Both the position numbers and the translations under genes were made by a program. A stretch of 64,000 nt of DNA from Holothuria scabra (taxonomy: Eukaryota > Echinodermata > Holothuroidea > Aspidochirotida > Holothuriidae): NCBI GenBank assembly GCA_037179385.1, contig CM074180.1:26269455-26333454 (forward strand), given 5' to 3'. The notes under the pieces are model-generated. The model saw nothing but the letters and a program-made list of their open reading frames with translations. It was not told the origin of the DNA and ran no database searches. Shown here piece after piece: positions 21,787 to 33,501 of the stretch (position 1 is the first letter of the stretch; each line of letters begins with the position of its first letter).

Positions 21787-23470
21787 ATCCAAAACTGCTT
21801 CACTGAGGCAACCATTGGTCTTGCATACAAATTTATTTTGTCAATGTGTTGCCTAATCTTTTAAATATTAGAGAAACAGATATTTTGAAGAGCTCCTAAT
21901 ACAATTAACTTGCAATTTTACTTCTCCTTTGATTTTTTAAATGTGGTATTAAATTTTGAAACGTTCATTTTACTGGATGACATCAGTTCTTTCAAAGTGA
22001 AATTAATGAATATTTTTGCTAATTTTTTATGTGCATTCTTATTATACACAATATTTCCTGTTTCATCCATTGTTACTGTTACATGTGAGAGTATTTTGCA
22101 GACCAATAATTTCTTATACACTGCTGGTTTGAAAATAATATTTTTTGCAGTTTCTCTTTATCTTGTATTGAAAAACTGTAAGAGCACAAATAACTTCATA
22201 CTTTTGAATTTCTTAAAGTCAACAATATATAAGCTTGATGTTTGTCTTAATGATGTCAAAATAGTTTGTGTTTTAACAGTTTTAACAGTTCTACATGTGC
22301 CAGGTACAAATTCTGTTTTTCAGTGAAGCAAATCATATGACCAATTTTTGAGGAATGTATGGTGCTATTGAGATATGGCTGATGTGCACTGTTTAAGATG
22401 GTTTCTAACAATAATCCACAACCTTAACTTTTTAAATACCCTGTTGAAGAATGAAATGGATACAAAAAATGCCAACAGCCAATCAGGAAATGTTGTCTTA
22501 ACCATTGTGCATCAGCTGCTGAAAGAGAATAGATGAGAAAGCTATCCGTGGATATGTTCCTAAAGTGAATCAGATGCCTTTATATAAATGGGGTTTTATA
22601 ACAGTTGAAAGTGAGAAAAGTCATCTGAACTTTATCAAATTCAGCTGAGTCTTATAAGAGATGATAGTTTTCATATTTTGACAGTATATTAACTCTGAAG
22701 TTTATCAAATATATTTGACAAAAGTACTTACAAAGCTTTAACAAACCCCTTTTCTCTTGTCAATTTTTTCTCTGTTTGCAATTGTCATTGATACTTCCAC
22801 ATTGTCATTGATAGTCAAATCAAAACAATATGTGGTATTCTGTCATTCCCATGGAATTATTCCACAAGTTAATTATAAGTACTGATGGAATAGGGGGCAG
22901 TCCTGCATTTTTCTTGTAACCTTCGTCATTTATTAGATGAAATTAGTGTCAGCAGTAGTAGTGATTCGTAATAAAGTTAACACAAACTTGTGGTACAAGT
23001 TTAGACCAAATGTCATTATGCAATCACCCGAGATAGTCCAACTTCCATCTTTCAGTCTGTGACAATCCAGCACAGAAACCTTTTTTTCTTGCTTGCAAAA
23101 AGTTTCTTTAATGAATTTGAATAAAACTCTTTAGAATTCTCAGAATATTAGGATAGCTGGTTGCAGCAGCATGCCTTTAAATCTAAAGGAGTAAACTTCC
23201 CCTTATCGATCCCAAGAATCCAGATAAAACACTTCTACTGATAAGTTTGTGTGAAATGTCAACTCCCTGGGCTACTTTGGACCTAGGGTATTTGAATTAA
23301 TCATATCTGTTTCGCCCCTCGCCACATCTTGTACCTAATCGTTCAAGCTATATGGGGAGAAAACAAGGACAACCTTATCTCCTGATTTTCCATCTTACTT
23401 AACAAAAGAACACACAATTTTCAAATATTTGGGCTCAAACTCTCAAAAGGTTGTAAAGGTGCCGTTTCGT
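21787..23470. other. AT-rich intergenic region without a supported gene
   Basis: A 138-codon open frame at 21910-22326 is rich in Phe, Leu and Ile and has no motif. In sequence this AT-rich it is probably chance. No repeats were recognised. Confidence 0.4.
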
Positions 23471-23479
23471 GGGTAGGAA

Positions 23480-23640
23480 AGTGTGGATAAATTTTATACA
23501 TGGTTTGTGGGTTTGGTTGGTAAGAAGGAGAACCCTTTTGCTTCTGGCGCAGGTCAAAGGTTATCTGGAGTCATCCAGGGCTTAGTAATGATTAAAGGGA
23601 AAATACCTATTGTGTTTGGTTAAAGGGCATCTGCGGATTT
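23480..23640 (+). repeat. Isolated decayed monomer of the tandem-repeat family
   Basis: The run 'ggtttgtgggtttggttggt', 'gaagg agaacccttttgctt' and 'aggtcaaaggttatctggagtca' follows the order of one ~150-bp unit, with many changes. No neighbouring units or ends are seen. Confidence 0.5.
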
Positions 23641-26600
23641 CGTTTCTTTTACAAAAAGATGATCATTTTAAGAAGTCAATTGAAGAAGACCATGGCTTCC
23701 GATCCCCCTTCCTCTCGTGACTGCTGAGAATGTGAGTGAAATTTCTTTTGATTTTGTTTTAGAAAATATATTCTATTAGGGGTGTGAACGTTGACCAGTT
23801 AGAATATCTGCTATATTTTATTTTTGATTAGCAGATTTCTTCAGAAAATTAATCGTGATAAGTTGAACAGGATAGGGACTGCCAAAGTAGAGAAGCAGGG
23901 ATGTGGCGGGATGTGGCTGAGAACCGCATTCGAAAAATAAACTTGAGTCGAAAAGAAGTCCGTACCTGATCTTGCGCTTTAAAAGCCTTGCAATCTCTCA
24001 CCCAAACTGTGACATTTCGGCAAAATTCTGTGAAGAATTTTGTGAAAAAGCATTCACAAAAAGGAGGACACACGAACAGCACAGAGCAGACCCCCCAGGT
24101 TCATCTTGATTTTCTCCTGACTACCTGCATGAAATAAGATGCTTTTAGTCTTAAGTACGTCAGGCCGGCAAACTAGAAGTCGCGACCAAGGGGTTCGCGA
24201 AACTGCGAAAGCACTTCAGGGGCTCGGAGAAATTGTCAAATTTCTCATTAAAAAGTAAGTGTGATTCAGATCTGAGAGCCTGCAGTGACGTATGTTTCGG
24301 AAAATTCACATGCGACGCACACACGTGACAGATGTTCCTTTCTTTAGCAACTGCGCCTGTGCCTAAGTCAAAGCATTAGAAGTCCACCGATATGATGTGG
24401 CCGATGGGTATACGCTCCCTCTCAAATTTTCCAAAGGCGTAGACTATAGTGAAGTATATTTTCGACCGATTTATCCATCAATCAATCAATATTCTTTCAC
24501 AAATAGTCCTCCAACTTCCAAAGCTACTGTTAGCTTCATACATTACCTTGACGTGTTTCTAGTTATCAATACCTTCTGGTAAAAACTCGTGGAGAAGAGT
24601 AAACGGCCCCGCAACTTCAAATGGTCTGGTAGACAGGTAGAAGACTCGCCTTGCGTCAGATTCGCAGAAGAGTTTTGTTGGGGAAGGAAAAATGTCTCGT
24701 TGCAGATTCTTGATGCTATTTTTATCATAGAAATTGTATAAAATTTAGTTAAAACTTTCATTTTCGCGTGCTCTGTGCACTCCATTTCAGTTTCGTACTT
24801 TGTACATTACGCAAGTCCAGTTCAAATGATTTTATAAAGGTAGCATCATTTCGCATCTATGCCGTCGAACCTGACTGAACTCTCTCAGAGGGAAGAAGTT
24901 TTGGCAGACAATGGCACCCGCAGCCCGATTCTCCCCCTTCCGCAACACACAAGGTTATGCTCGTGTTTAACTAGGCCTACTCTCCGGAAAATATGACGAA
25001 TAGGTCTGTTGAAGAAAAAGTTGGACAAAATATTTTGCATGCATGCTTCGTTGTAAAACTTGAAGCTGTCCATTGCTTCTTTCAATTTCAAAAATATGCA
25101 GGGAGAGTAAAAAAATCGAAGGTATTACCCGTCTGCGTGATGATTGAAAACGATTTAGCTACATCAAGGTCTGTCAAGCCTGCTCATTGAAACTATGAGG
25201 CATATGACATAATACATGGCAGCTGACTGTAACAATGAAATTTATCACAGAGTTCCTGTCCTTAAAGAGTCTTGCAGAAAACTTAAATGACAGAGCTTCG
25301 CCTCCATATGGTTCTTACCATGCATTTTCTCCATTGTCTTTTCTTATTATACAAAATATTCACTATGTGCAATGTGATGTTTAATGTCAGAGGCAGAGAA
25401 CATTTTTCCTCCTCCCAATTTCCACAAGACCTGAGCTTCTGGCATGGTCTGGAAAAATTCAGACAGCCATTTGAGTGAAAAGTAGCATGTTTTTCATTAC
25501 ACAGAAAATTCCTTTCGAGTGCCCGAATTCCTTATTGAAAATTGCCCGAAAAATTGAAAAGCATCATAGTCAAATTAAAATTGAAAAACGAAAAATTTAC
25601 AAAAATGACCGTATAGCATTCAAGCAGCTTATATTTCACGTGCAGACGGGAGGGCGTACAAGTGTAGGATATACAAATGGCACTATTGGGAGGGGGCACA
25701 TTGGATCCCCTGAATCACGTCTTGACTCTCCAAATAGCCATACTGGTATAGCGACATTTATCTATAGGTGAAGTGAGGTGTAGTAAACAGATGAAATTCA
25801 ATTGAAATGCTTTCGAGACACTAGCGTAGCCAGCGGGGGGCAGGGGGGAAGAGTGCCCCCCCCCCCCCCACAGAAATTTTGGGGACGCGATGGGCGATGT
25901 TGAAAAAATGAAGGGGAGCCCAAAAAATAAAATAAAAAATAAAAATAAAAATAAACGGCAAGAGGAGGGAGGGAATCGGGGGCATTTTTTACAGTTTTTC
26001 GGGGGGGGGGGGGGCTCTTAGTCGTTACGATAAAGTATGCAGTCCCCGACGGCGACTAGTCTCCCCGATGGTTTACCTGTTTTTTCTCTCAAGGGACAAT
26101 TTCCCTAATAAGAACCCCAAATTTTCGGCGCGCTACGCGCGCTGTAGATTCATTCCAGTTTTTTCGATACTTCCATTCCACATGTCTAGAAAGTGTAAGT
26201 CCTCTCAACCCTATCAAGTAACTGGTAGGCAGAGTACACAGGTTATGCAGAGGTCGTAAATTTTATCCCATATCACAAAGCCTAGTTGCTGTTCTCTTGT
26301 GTTTGTCATGCGATAGGTCAGATGGTGAGCCACTCACGGAGCATAGTTTGGCTATTTTATCGGGTATTCCAGGTGGTTTCGACACAATGTATGTTATCCC
26401 CGATACGGTCTACAACCCCTACAGTTTCTATTTTTTTTTTCTTTTTGTTCTTAATGATTACATAGGCTATGTTATTTTTTGTGAGCCCACCAAAAAATTT
26501 CGCGCGCTTTGCAATTTCACGATTCAGATTCAAAAGAACACTAACTCGGCTTTTGAAATATTAAGTAACATTGTGCAAAATGTGCCCAAGGCTGCAATGA

Positions 26601-28109
26601 CATGGGATAGTTAGGCTCCTTCATACCACCCCCTCGACATAGGGGCTGTCGGAACTTGTGGTCGCTGGCATGGCCCGCCCCTGTCGGGGATAACCTGTCG
26701 CCTTCTCACGGTCGGTTTAGTTACTTTGGCTTTCACAAGAGTTATTTCTGCGATAAAACCCAAAATGTTCGGTACGCTTTGCACAATCTTCCTCAGTTCC
26801 GTTACCTAGAGCTAATAAAGTACAAACCCTTCCCATCTTTTCATGTAAATTAATAAGTAGAATAAATGGATTAATGTTCATGTCGAGAATTTCATCTCAT
26901 TTCGCTAAACTTAGTTAATTATCTCTTGTGTCAGTCGTGCGGTACGGACTCGAAGAAGAAATTACAATATAATTTGTGTCCAATAGGGCCCAAATGAAGG
27001 GACAATTTATTGACCTATATAAGATTTAAATAAGTACAGATTCTTTTTAGTGTAGGCTAACCCCAAAAATTTTTGCCCCCTTTTCCACGGTTAAATCAGT
27101 GCGGAAATATCCTCCTCTAGCATATACAAATTTGATGTCGTATATGGCTCGCAATGGCAGGTATAATGCACAGGTTTTCTTCAAAGCTCCCTCACCAACT
27201 CATCGACGGCATCCTGGCTGTCGGGGCTTGGGTCGCTACCCACCCTGCCCCTCCCCCGTTCGGAGAGTGGCCCTTCGTCGGGCAAATCCTGGCGCCAAGC
27301 CTGGAGGGAAGACACTTTTTTTCCAGTTATGACTTGTATATGTGTAATGAAGCAATGAACTAGAAATGGAAGCTGCATTTTTTGGAGAGCGGCAACTATT
27401 TTGGAGGGGCTGTCAATTTCACTAGGAGGACGTGTCGGCCCTCTAAAACCCCTGTGAAGAACACTGGAATCTAGTATAAAAAGAACAAAATATAGCACCA
27501 TATTGCATCTAAGCTCTTCGAGACAGCAAAACATTCCAAAAGGGGAAGGTGACACCCAGGGAGACAGGCCCGTGGTCAGGGGGTTAAGGGGGTTCGCACT
27601 TAGTCCCGCCCATACCTAATTTTTCTTATTTTTAATTTTTTTTTTTATTTAAATGGAGTTTTGGCGTTTTTCAGGGCAAAATGTCAATTCCGCTGGTTTA
27701 GCCAAATAAATGTAAGCCTTATGAGTAGCTGTTTTGTTCCAGTGCGACACAATTCTCTAGGGCCCCATTGACTCGTACCGAGTAACCCTCTTACAGTCAC
27801 ACACTAACCCTGCTAACTCTCGAGGGAATAAGGAAAACATTGATACAAGATTGAAAATGTCCAAAAATTCCAACTTAGGTGTTCACCAGATCGCTCAATT
27901 TTGATGTAAAATTGCAAAATCTCCTTGGGGCAGGAGGGGGAGAACCACACCCTCTCCCCGTTCGGTCGCTCGGCTCCTCACTTGGGCGCTTCCCTCCCTC
28001 AAGAAAATGCCACACCCCAGTGGCGGCGATGAAAAATGAAAAAGTTTGGGCTAAAGGTATGTTCAGCCCCTCAATATTTGTCAAGTGCTCCAATTAAGAA
28101 GCGGGGAGA
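23641..28109. other. Intergenic region with degraded G/C-homopolymer repeats, no gene seen
   Basis: Contains poly-C/poly-G tracts (25858-25870, 26000-26013) next to words such as 'gcgtagccagcgggg', and several fragments with 'aattttcggcgcgctacgcgcg'-like cores at 26130, 26500 and 26770. These look like remnants of one or more old interspersed repeats. No reading frame carries a recognisable domain. Confidence 0.4.
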
Positions 28110-28660
28110 ATTTCGAAGTTGGGCTGAACATATTCTTGCTTAAAACACTCGGGAAGTGCCGTTTCCGGCCATCTGAGGGGTTTGTAAAACCAAAAATTTC
28201 CTGGTACGCTCCGCGCCAATCGATGTTAGAGCTCCGCTTAGAAACATGTATTAACATTTTTCATAGATTGATTTTTTTTTTTTTTTTTTTGCATTAATTG
28301 AGAAATATCAGAAACGAGATCCATATTTCTAGGCTGGGAACATGCAGCATAAAACAGACGGGAAGTGCCGTTTCCTGCCATCTGAGGGGTTTCTAAAACC
28401 AAAAATTTTCTTGTACGCTCCGCGCCAACCGATGGTGGTGTTCCGCTTAGATAGTCCCGTCGGTCAAGATTGGGGACGATGAGTCGACTTTGCCCCCCCC
28501 CCCCCACAAGAAAATCCTGGCTACGCCCCTGTTTCGAGAATATCCTTTCCGGGTATCTGGAAGGTATTTTTGGCCAAAATATTTATGGAACACTCCGCGT
28601 CAACTGATGGTGGCGCTCCTCTTAGATAGCCATGGCAAAATATTTAGTCCAAACTTAAGG
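28110..28660 (+). repeat. Diverged tandem triplicate (~200-bp units)
   Basis: Three copies of a block occur at about 28140-28240, 28350-28450 and 28530-28630. The first two share 'cgggaagtgccgtttcc', 'gccatctgaggggttt' and 'gtacgctccgcgccaa'; the third is more diverged (ctttccgggtatctgg, aacactccgcgtcaactg). A poly-T run follows the first unit and a poly-C run with 'tggctacgccc' follows the second. A related inverted block is at 34085-34165. Origin unknown. Confidence 0.6.
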
Positions 28661-29512
28661 GATATCCGTCATAGCTACCCCACATTTTACGGGAAAACTG
28701 CGGTTCCCAATAAATGTAAGCTATTCGACCGTTGGTTCATTATGACCTCCTTTGACGGGCAGCAGCTTTGATTAGCCTACCATTCTGAAAAGTGGGACCG
28801 GGAGGATCAAATCCCTGTTCAGTTTGATCTAAGATAAACTACTATCAAATATCAACTTTCAGGGTTATTTTAAATGCTTAAATGGGCATCTAATTGGTAA
28901 CACATTTTGATAAGTTCAGGCATAGGATGAACTTTTCTAGATGTCGTTTTGGCAGGACCACCCTTTTTGACAAAGATGTTCGTGTACGCCCTGGGACACT
29001 AGTCTCGTCCCACCGCACACTGTTTCTTCAAAAATATTTCACACGCAGAAAGCGCAAAGAAAAAGCTTTCGATAAATTTGGTAATCTCCTGTAGGCGCCC
29101 GTGGACCTAATCATTTTACTCTTTTAAGTAATTCATGAGGAAGTGTTAGATCCAAAGGAGATTTGGATTCAATGTTTATTTTTCAGTTTGACGTGGGCAA
29201 AATTACATCACAAATGATACAAACCCTGTAGTTGAATAGGTCAGTCAACCCGTTTCTCTTTACCACCACCATCAGTGGCACCGGCACAGGGCATGAAATG
29301 GGTGCATTTGCCCTAGTTACCCGTCGATTTCCACAAAAGTCTCCACTTTCTACGAAATGACAGCCCAAGAGGCAATTACAATAGGCCCATAAATTTCTAT
29401 TAAGAGTGTAGGTAGAATTAAATAGGACCGTGATGGGCCTTCTTATCCTTTTGGCATTTTCTTTTTCATTATAACATAATACCAAAAGATTCTCTGGTTC
29501 TGTACACTTTTC
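28661..29512. other. Intergenic, no feature seen
   Basis: No exon, RNA gene or repeat end was recognised. Confidence 0.4.
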
Positions 29513-32500
29513 GATTCCTTGCCGAAGGCAGGCAAGGAATCTATGCGATGGTGATTTCGTGTGTGTGTGTGTGTGTGTGTGTATGTGACGCTTTGGCTTG
29601 TAAACACGATATCTCAAGAAGGGTAAGTGTGACTAAACTCATATTTGGTTTGTGGGTTGGTCATTGTAAGTAGATGATCCCTATTGTTTTTGGTGGAGGT
29701 CAAAGGTCATTTGGGGTCACGAGAGGTCAAAAGGTCAAAACCTTGTAAACACCATATCTCAAGAACGGTACATGTGACTATGCTCATATTTAGTGTGTGG
29801 GTTGGTCACATTAGGTAGATGATCCCTATCGATTTTCGTAGAGGTCAAAGGTCATTTGCGGTCACGAGAGGTCAATAGGTAAATTCCTTAGAAATTGCTT
29901 GTAAACACGATATCTCAAGCAGAGTAAGTGTGACTAATCTCATATTTGGTGTGTACATTGGCCATATGGAGTAGATGATCCCTATTGTTTTGGTGGAGGT
30001 CAAAGGTCATTTGGGGTCACGAGAGGTCAAAAGGTCAAAACCTTGTAAACACCATATCTCAAGAACGGTACATGTGACTATGCTCATATTTAGTGTGTGG
30101 GTTGGTCACATTAGGTAGATGATCCCTATCGATTTTCGTAGAGGTCAAAGGTCATTTGCGGTCACGAGAGGTCAATAGGTAAATTCCTTAGAAATTGCTT
30201 GTAAACACGATATCTCAAGCAGAGTAAGTGTGACTAATCTCATATTTGGTGTGTACATTGGCCATATGGAGTAGATGATCCCTATTGTTTTGGTGGAGGT
30301 CAAAGGTCATTTGGGGTCACGAGAGGTCAAAAGGTCAAAACTTCGTAAACACCATATCTCAAGAACGATACATGTGACTATGCTCATATTTAGTGTGTGG
30401 GTTGGTCATATTGATTAGATAATCCCTATCGATTTTCGTGGAGGTCAAAGGTCATTTGGGGTCACGAGAGGTCAATAGGTAAATTCCTTAGAAATTGCTT
30501 GTAAACACGGTATCTCAAGAAGAGTAAGTGTGACTAATGTCATATTCGGTATGTGCATTGGCCATATTGAGTAGATGATCCCTATTGTTTTGGTGGAGAT
30601 CAAAGGTCATTTGGGGTCACGAGAGGTCAAAAGGTCAAAACCTTGTAAACACCATATCTCAAGAACGGTACATGTGACTATGCTCATATTTAGTGTGTGG
30701 GTTGGTCACATTAGGTAGATGATCCCTATCGATTTTCGTAGAGGTCAAAGGTCATTTGCGGTCACGAGAGGTCAATAGGTAAATTCCTTAGAAATTGCTT
30801 GTAAACACGATATCTCAAGCAGAGTAAGTGTGACTAATCTCATATTTGGTGTGTACATTGGCCATATGGAGTAGATGATCCTTATTGTTTTTGGTGGATA
30901 TCAAAGGTCATTTGGGGTCACGAGAAGTCAAAAGGTCAAAACCTTGTAAACACCATATCTCAAGAACGGTACATGCGACTATGCTCATATTTAGTGTGTG
31001 GGTTGGTCACATTAGGTAGATGACACCTATTGATTTTCGTAGAGGTCAAAGCTCATTTGCGGTCACGAGAGGTCAATAGATATATTCCATAGAAATTGCT
31101 TATAAACACGATATCTCAAGCAGAGTAAGTGTGACTAATCTCATATTTGGTGTGTGCATTGGCCATATGGACAAGATTATCCCTACTGTTTTTGGTGGAG
31201 ATCAAAGGTCATTTGGGGTCACGAGAGGTCAAAAGGTCAAAACTTCGTAAACACGATATCTCAAGAATGGTACATGTGACTGTTCTCATATTTAGTGTGT
31301 GGGTTGGTCATATTGACTAGATAATCTCTATCAATATTTGTGGAGGTCAAAGGTCATTTGGGGTCACGAGAGGTCAATAGGTTAATTCCTTAGAAATTGC
31401 TTGTAAACACGGTATCTCAAGAAGAGTAAGTGTGACTAATCTCATATTTGGTATGTGCATTGGCCATATTGAGTAGATAATCCCTATTGTTTTGGTGGAG
31501 GTCAAAGGTCATTTGGGGTCACGAGAGGTCAAAAGGTCAAAACTTTGTAAACACGATATCTCAAGAACGATACATGTGACTATGCTCATATTTGGTGTGT
31601 GGGTTGGTCATATTGAATAGATAATCCCTATCGATTTTCGTGGAGGTAAAAGGTCATTTGGGGTTACGCGAGGTCAATAGGTAAATTCCTTAGAATTTCC
31701 TGTAAACACGGTATCTCAAGAAGAGTAAGTGTGACTAATCTCATATTTGGTGTGTGGGTTAGCCATATTGAGTAGATGGTCCCTATTGTTTTGGTGGAGG
31801 TCAAAGGTCATTTGGGGTCACGAGAGGTCAAAAGGTCAAAACTTCGTTAACACCATATCTCAAGAACGATACATGTGACTATGCTCATATTTAGCGTGTG
31901 GGTTGGTCATATTGATTAGATAATCCCTATCGATTTTCGTGGAGGTCAAAGGTCATTTGGGTTCACGAGAGGTCAATAGGTAAATTCCTTAGAAATTGCT
32001 TGTAAACACGGTATCTCAAGAAGAGTAAGTGTGACTAATCTCATATTCGGTATGTGCATTGGCCATTTTGAGTAGATGATCCCTATTGTTTTTGACAGAG
32101 GTCAAAGGTCATTTGGGGTCACGAGAGGTCAAAAGGTCAAAACTTCGTAAACACGATATCTCAAGAACGATACATGTGACTGTGCTCATATTTAGTGTGT
32201 GGATTGGTCATATTGAGCAGATGATCCCTATGGATTTTAACCCAAAGGTCAAATTTCATTTGGAGTCAGCATGTTCAAAGCCTGACAAGCTTTCCTGCAC
32301 AGTCTTTCACGAAAGGTCACTTGTAGGGTCCTGTAACTTGTCATGTAGATGGAACATAGTGAATACATGGCCCCAGAAGTTTTTGGTGGAGGTTAAATGT
32401 CATTTGGGTTCACAACGGGCCAGGGGGATCTCTATGTAGGAAGATTGGATGCCTTGCATGTGTGCTTTGTGGGCACATTATGGAGCCCTGTTAATTGAAA

Positions 32501-32574
32501 AACATTGCAAAGCAATGTCAATGTGAAAAAAGGCCTTACATTTCAGCGGCAAGGAATCACAAAGCCTTTTCTGG
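29513..32574 (+). mobile_element. Helentron-like element expanded to ~17 tandem units
   Basis: The 5' end GATTCCTTGCC/GGCAAGGAATC stem and (TG)n are intact. The core is about 17 units of ~150 bp, organised as alternating types that form a 300-bp higher-order unit. The 3' end has GGCAAGGAATCAC and AAGCCTTTT followed by CTGG, with the second half of the terminal hairpin deleted. Type A units carry five AGGTCA/GGGTCA half-sites in one cluster with spacers of 1, 4, 4 and 2 bases. Type B units lack the DR2. About a dozen units keep the perfect AGGTCAAAGGTCA. Degeneration is concentrated near the right end (32220-32500). Confidence 0.75.
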
Positions 32575-33049
32575 TTTACTTCATTCCTTTACATGTACGG
32601 TCTCAAACATATTTGCATTATTCTCGCTGGGGATTTTAAAATCAAAATTCAAAATGCAATTGACTTATTGACAAGCATAATGAATGACAACTTCATTATG
32701 AATATTTAAAGGTTTTACCTGTTGCCAGGCCGATAACGTTTCTCTAATTGGCAGATGCAGAGATGAAGGCAGATGTTCAATGACAACTTTGCACCTGTGT
32801 GTAGGCCTATAGCAAAAGCATGTGGTTCCCAAAGTCATGGGCGGCTTCAGGAGTGTTAGGGGGTAGCCAGCCCCATATTCACAAGAAAATGTGAAAAGAC
32901 AAGGAAAAGGAAGTAAAAGTAAGAATAAGAGCGCTCAACTAGATCCCTATCAAAATACTTTCGCGCCGCCCCTGCCGAAGTCACTAAAATGCTAGTTCTT
33001 GTACAGGACTGTTTACTACGCTTAACGGTAGAAAATCTGTATAGTGCGG
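32575..33049. other. Intergenic, no feature seen
   Basis: AT-rich, with a short GGGGGTAGCCAGCCCC-like fragment near 32860 reminiscent of the degraded G-rich repeat family. Confidence 0.35.
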
Positions 33050-33493
33050 CAGGGTTGCCAGATTTTCCAAAGTCACAAACCGCCAAATCTGGCGTCAAAT
33101 GGACTGAAAAAACGCCAGATTCGAAAATCCCTCAGCGTTGGTAACACATGTCATGATCAACAAATTTATCACTCAGAAGGGCATAAGAAGTCGTGCGCAT
33201 ACTTCATTGTATTTTTTCACAGTATATGGTACATTGTAAATTTTTGCCGTGTAACTGCATATTTGGCCCTAACTATGTATTCTGAGCGTCACAACAGTTG
33301 TAATTTGTCTAATTTCTCCTTGAAATCTAGTAAAAATGGAAGAAATGTTGTTGTAATAGGCTACTTTAAAAAAAAACGCCAGAAAAACGCCGAATCCTGT
33401 TTGGCGTCGCTTTTAAAAATCTTCCCGCCAAACATTTCCCAAAACGCCAAATTATCCGTTTTTGGCGTGTAAAACGCCAAACTGGCAAGGCTG
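33050..33493. mobile_element. hAT-type MITE with perfect 8-bp target duplication
   Basis: A 444-bp non-coding element. The left end is CAGGGTTGCCAGATTT; the right end is the imperfect inverted form AAACTGGCAAGGCTG. TAGTGCGG flanks both sides (33042-33049 and 33494-33501). The 8-bp duplication and CAGGG terminus fit hAT transposons. The interior repeats the word AACGCCA several times, in both halves. Confidence 0.88.
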
Positions 33494-33501
33494 TAGTGCG
33501 G

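Noticed and set aside
21910..22326. 138-codon open frame rich in Phe/Leu/Ile
   Set aside because: AT-rich sequence easily gives such frames; no motif, no splice signals and no supporting context.
29513..32574. CRISPR-like regular array
   Set aside because: Units are ~150 bp head to tail with no unique spacers, in an animal genome; it is a tandem repeat within a mobile element.
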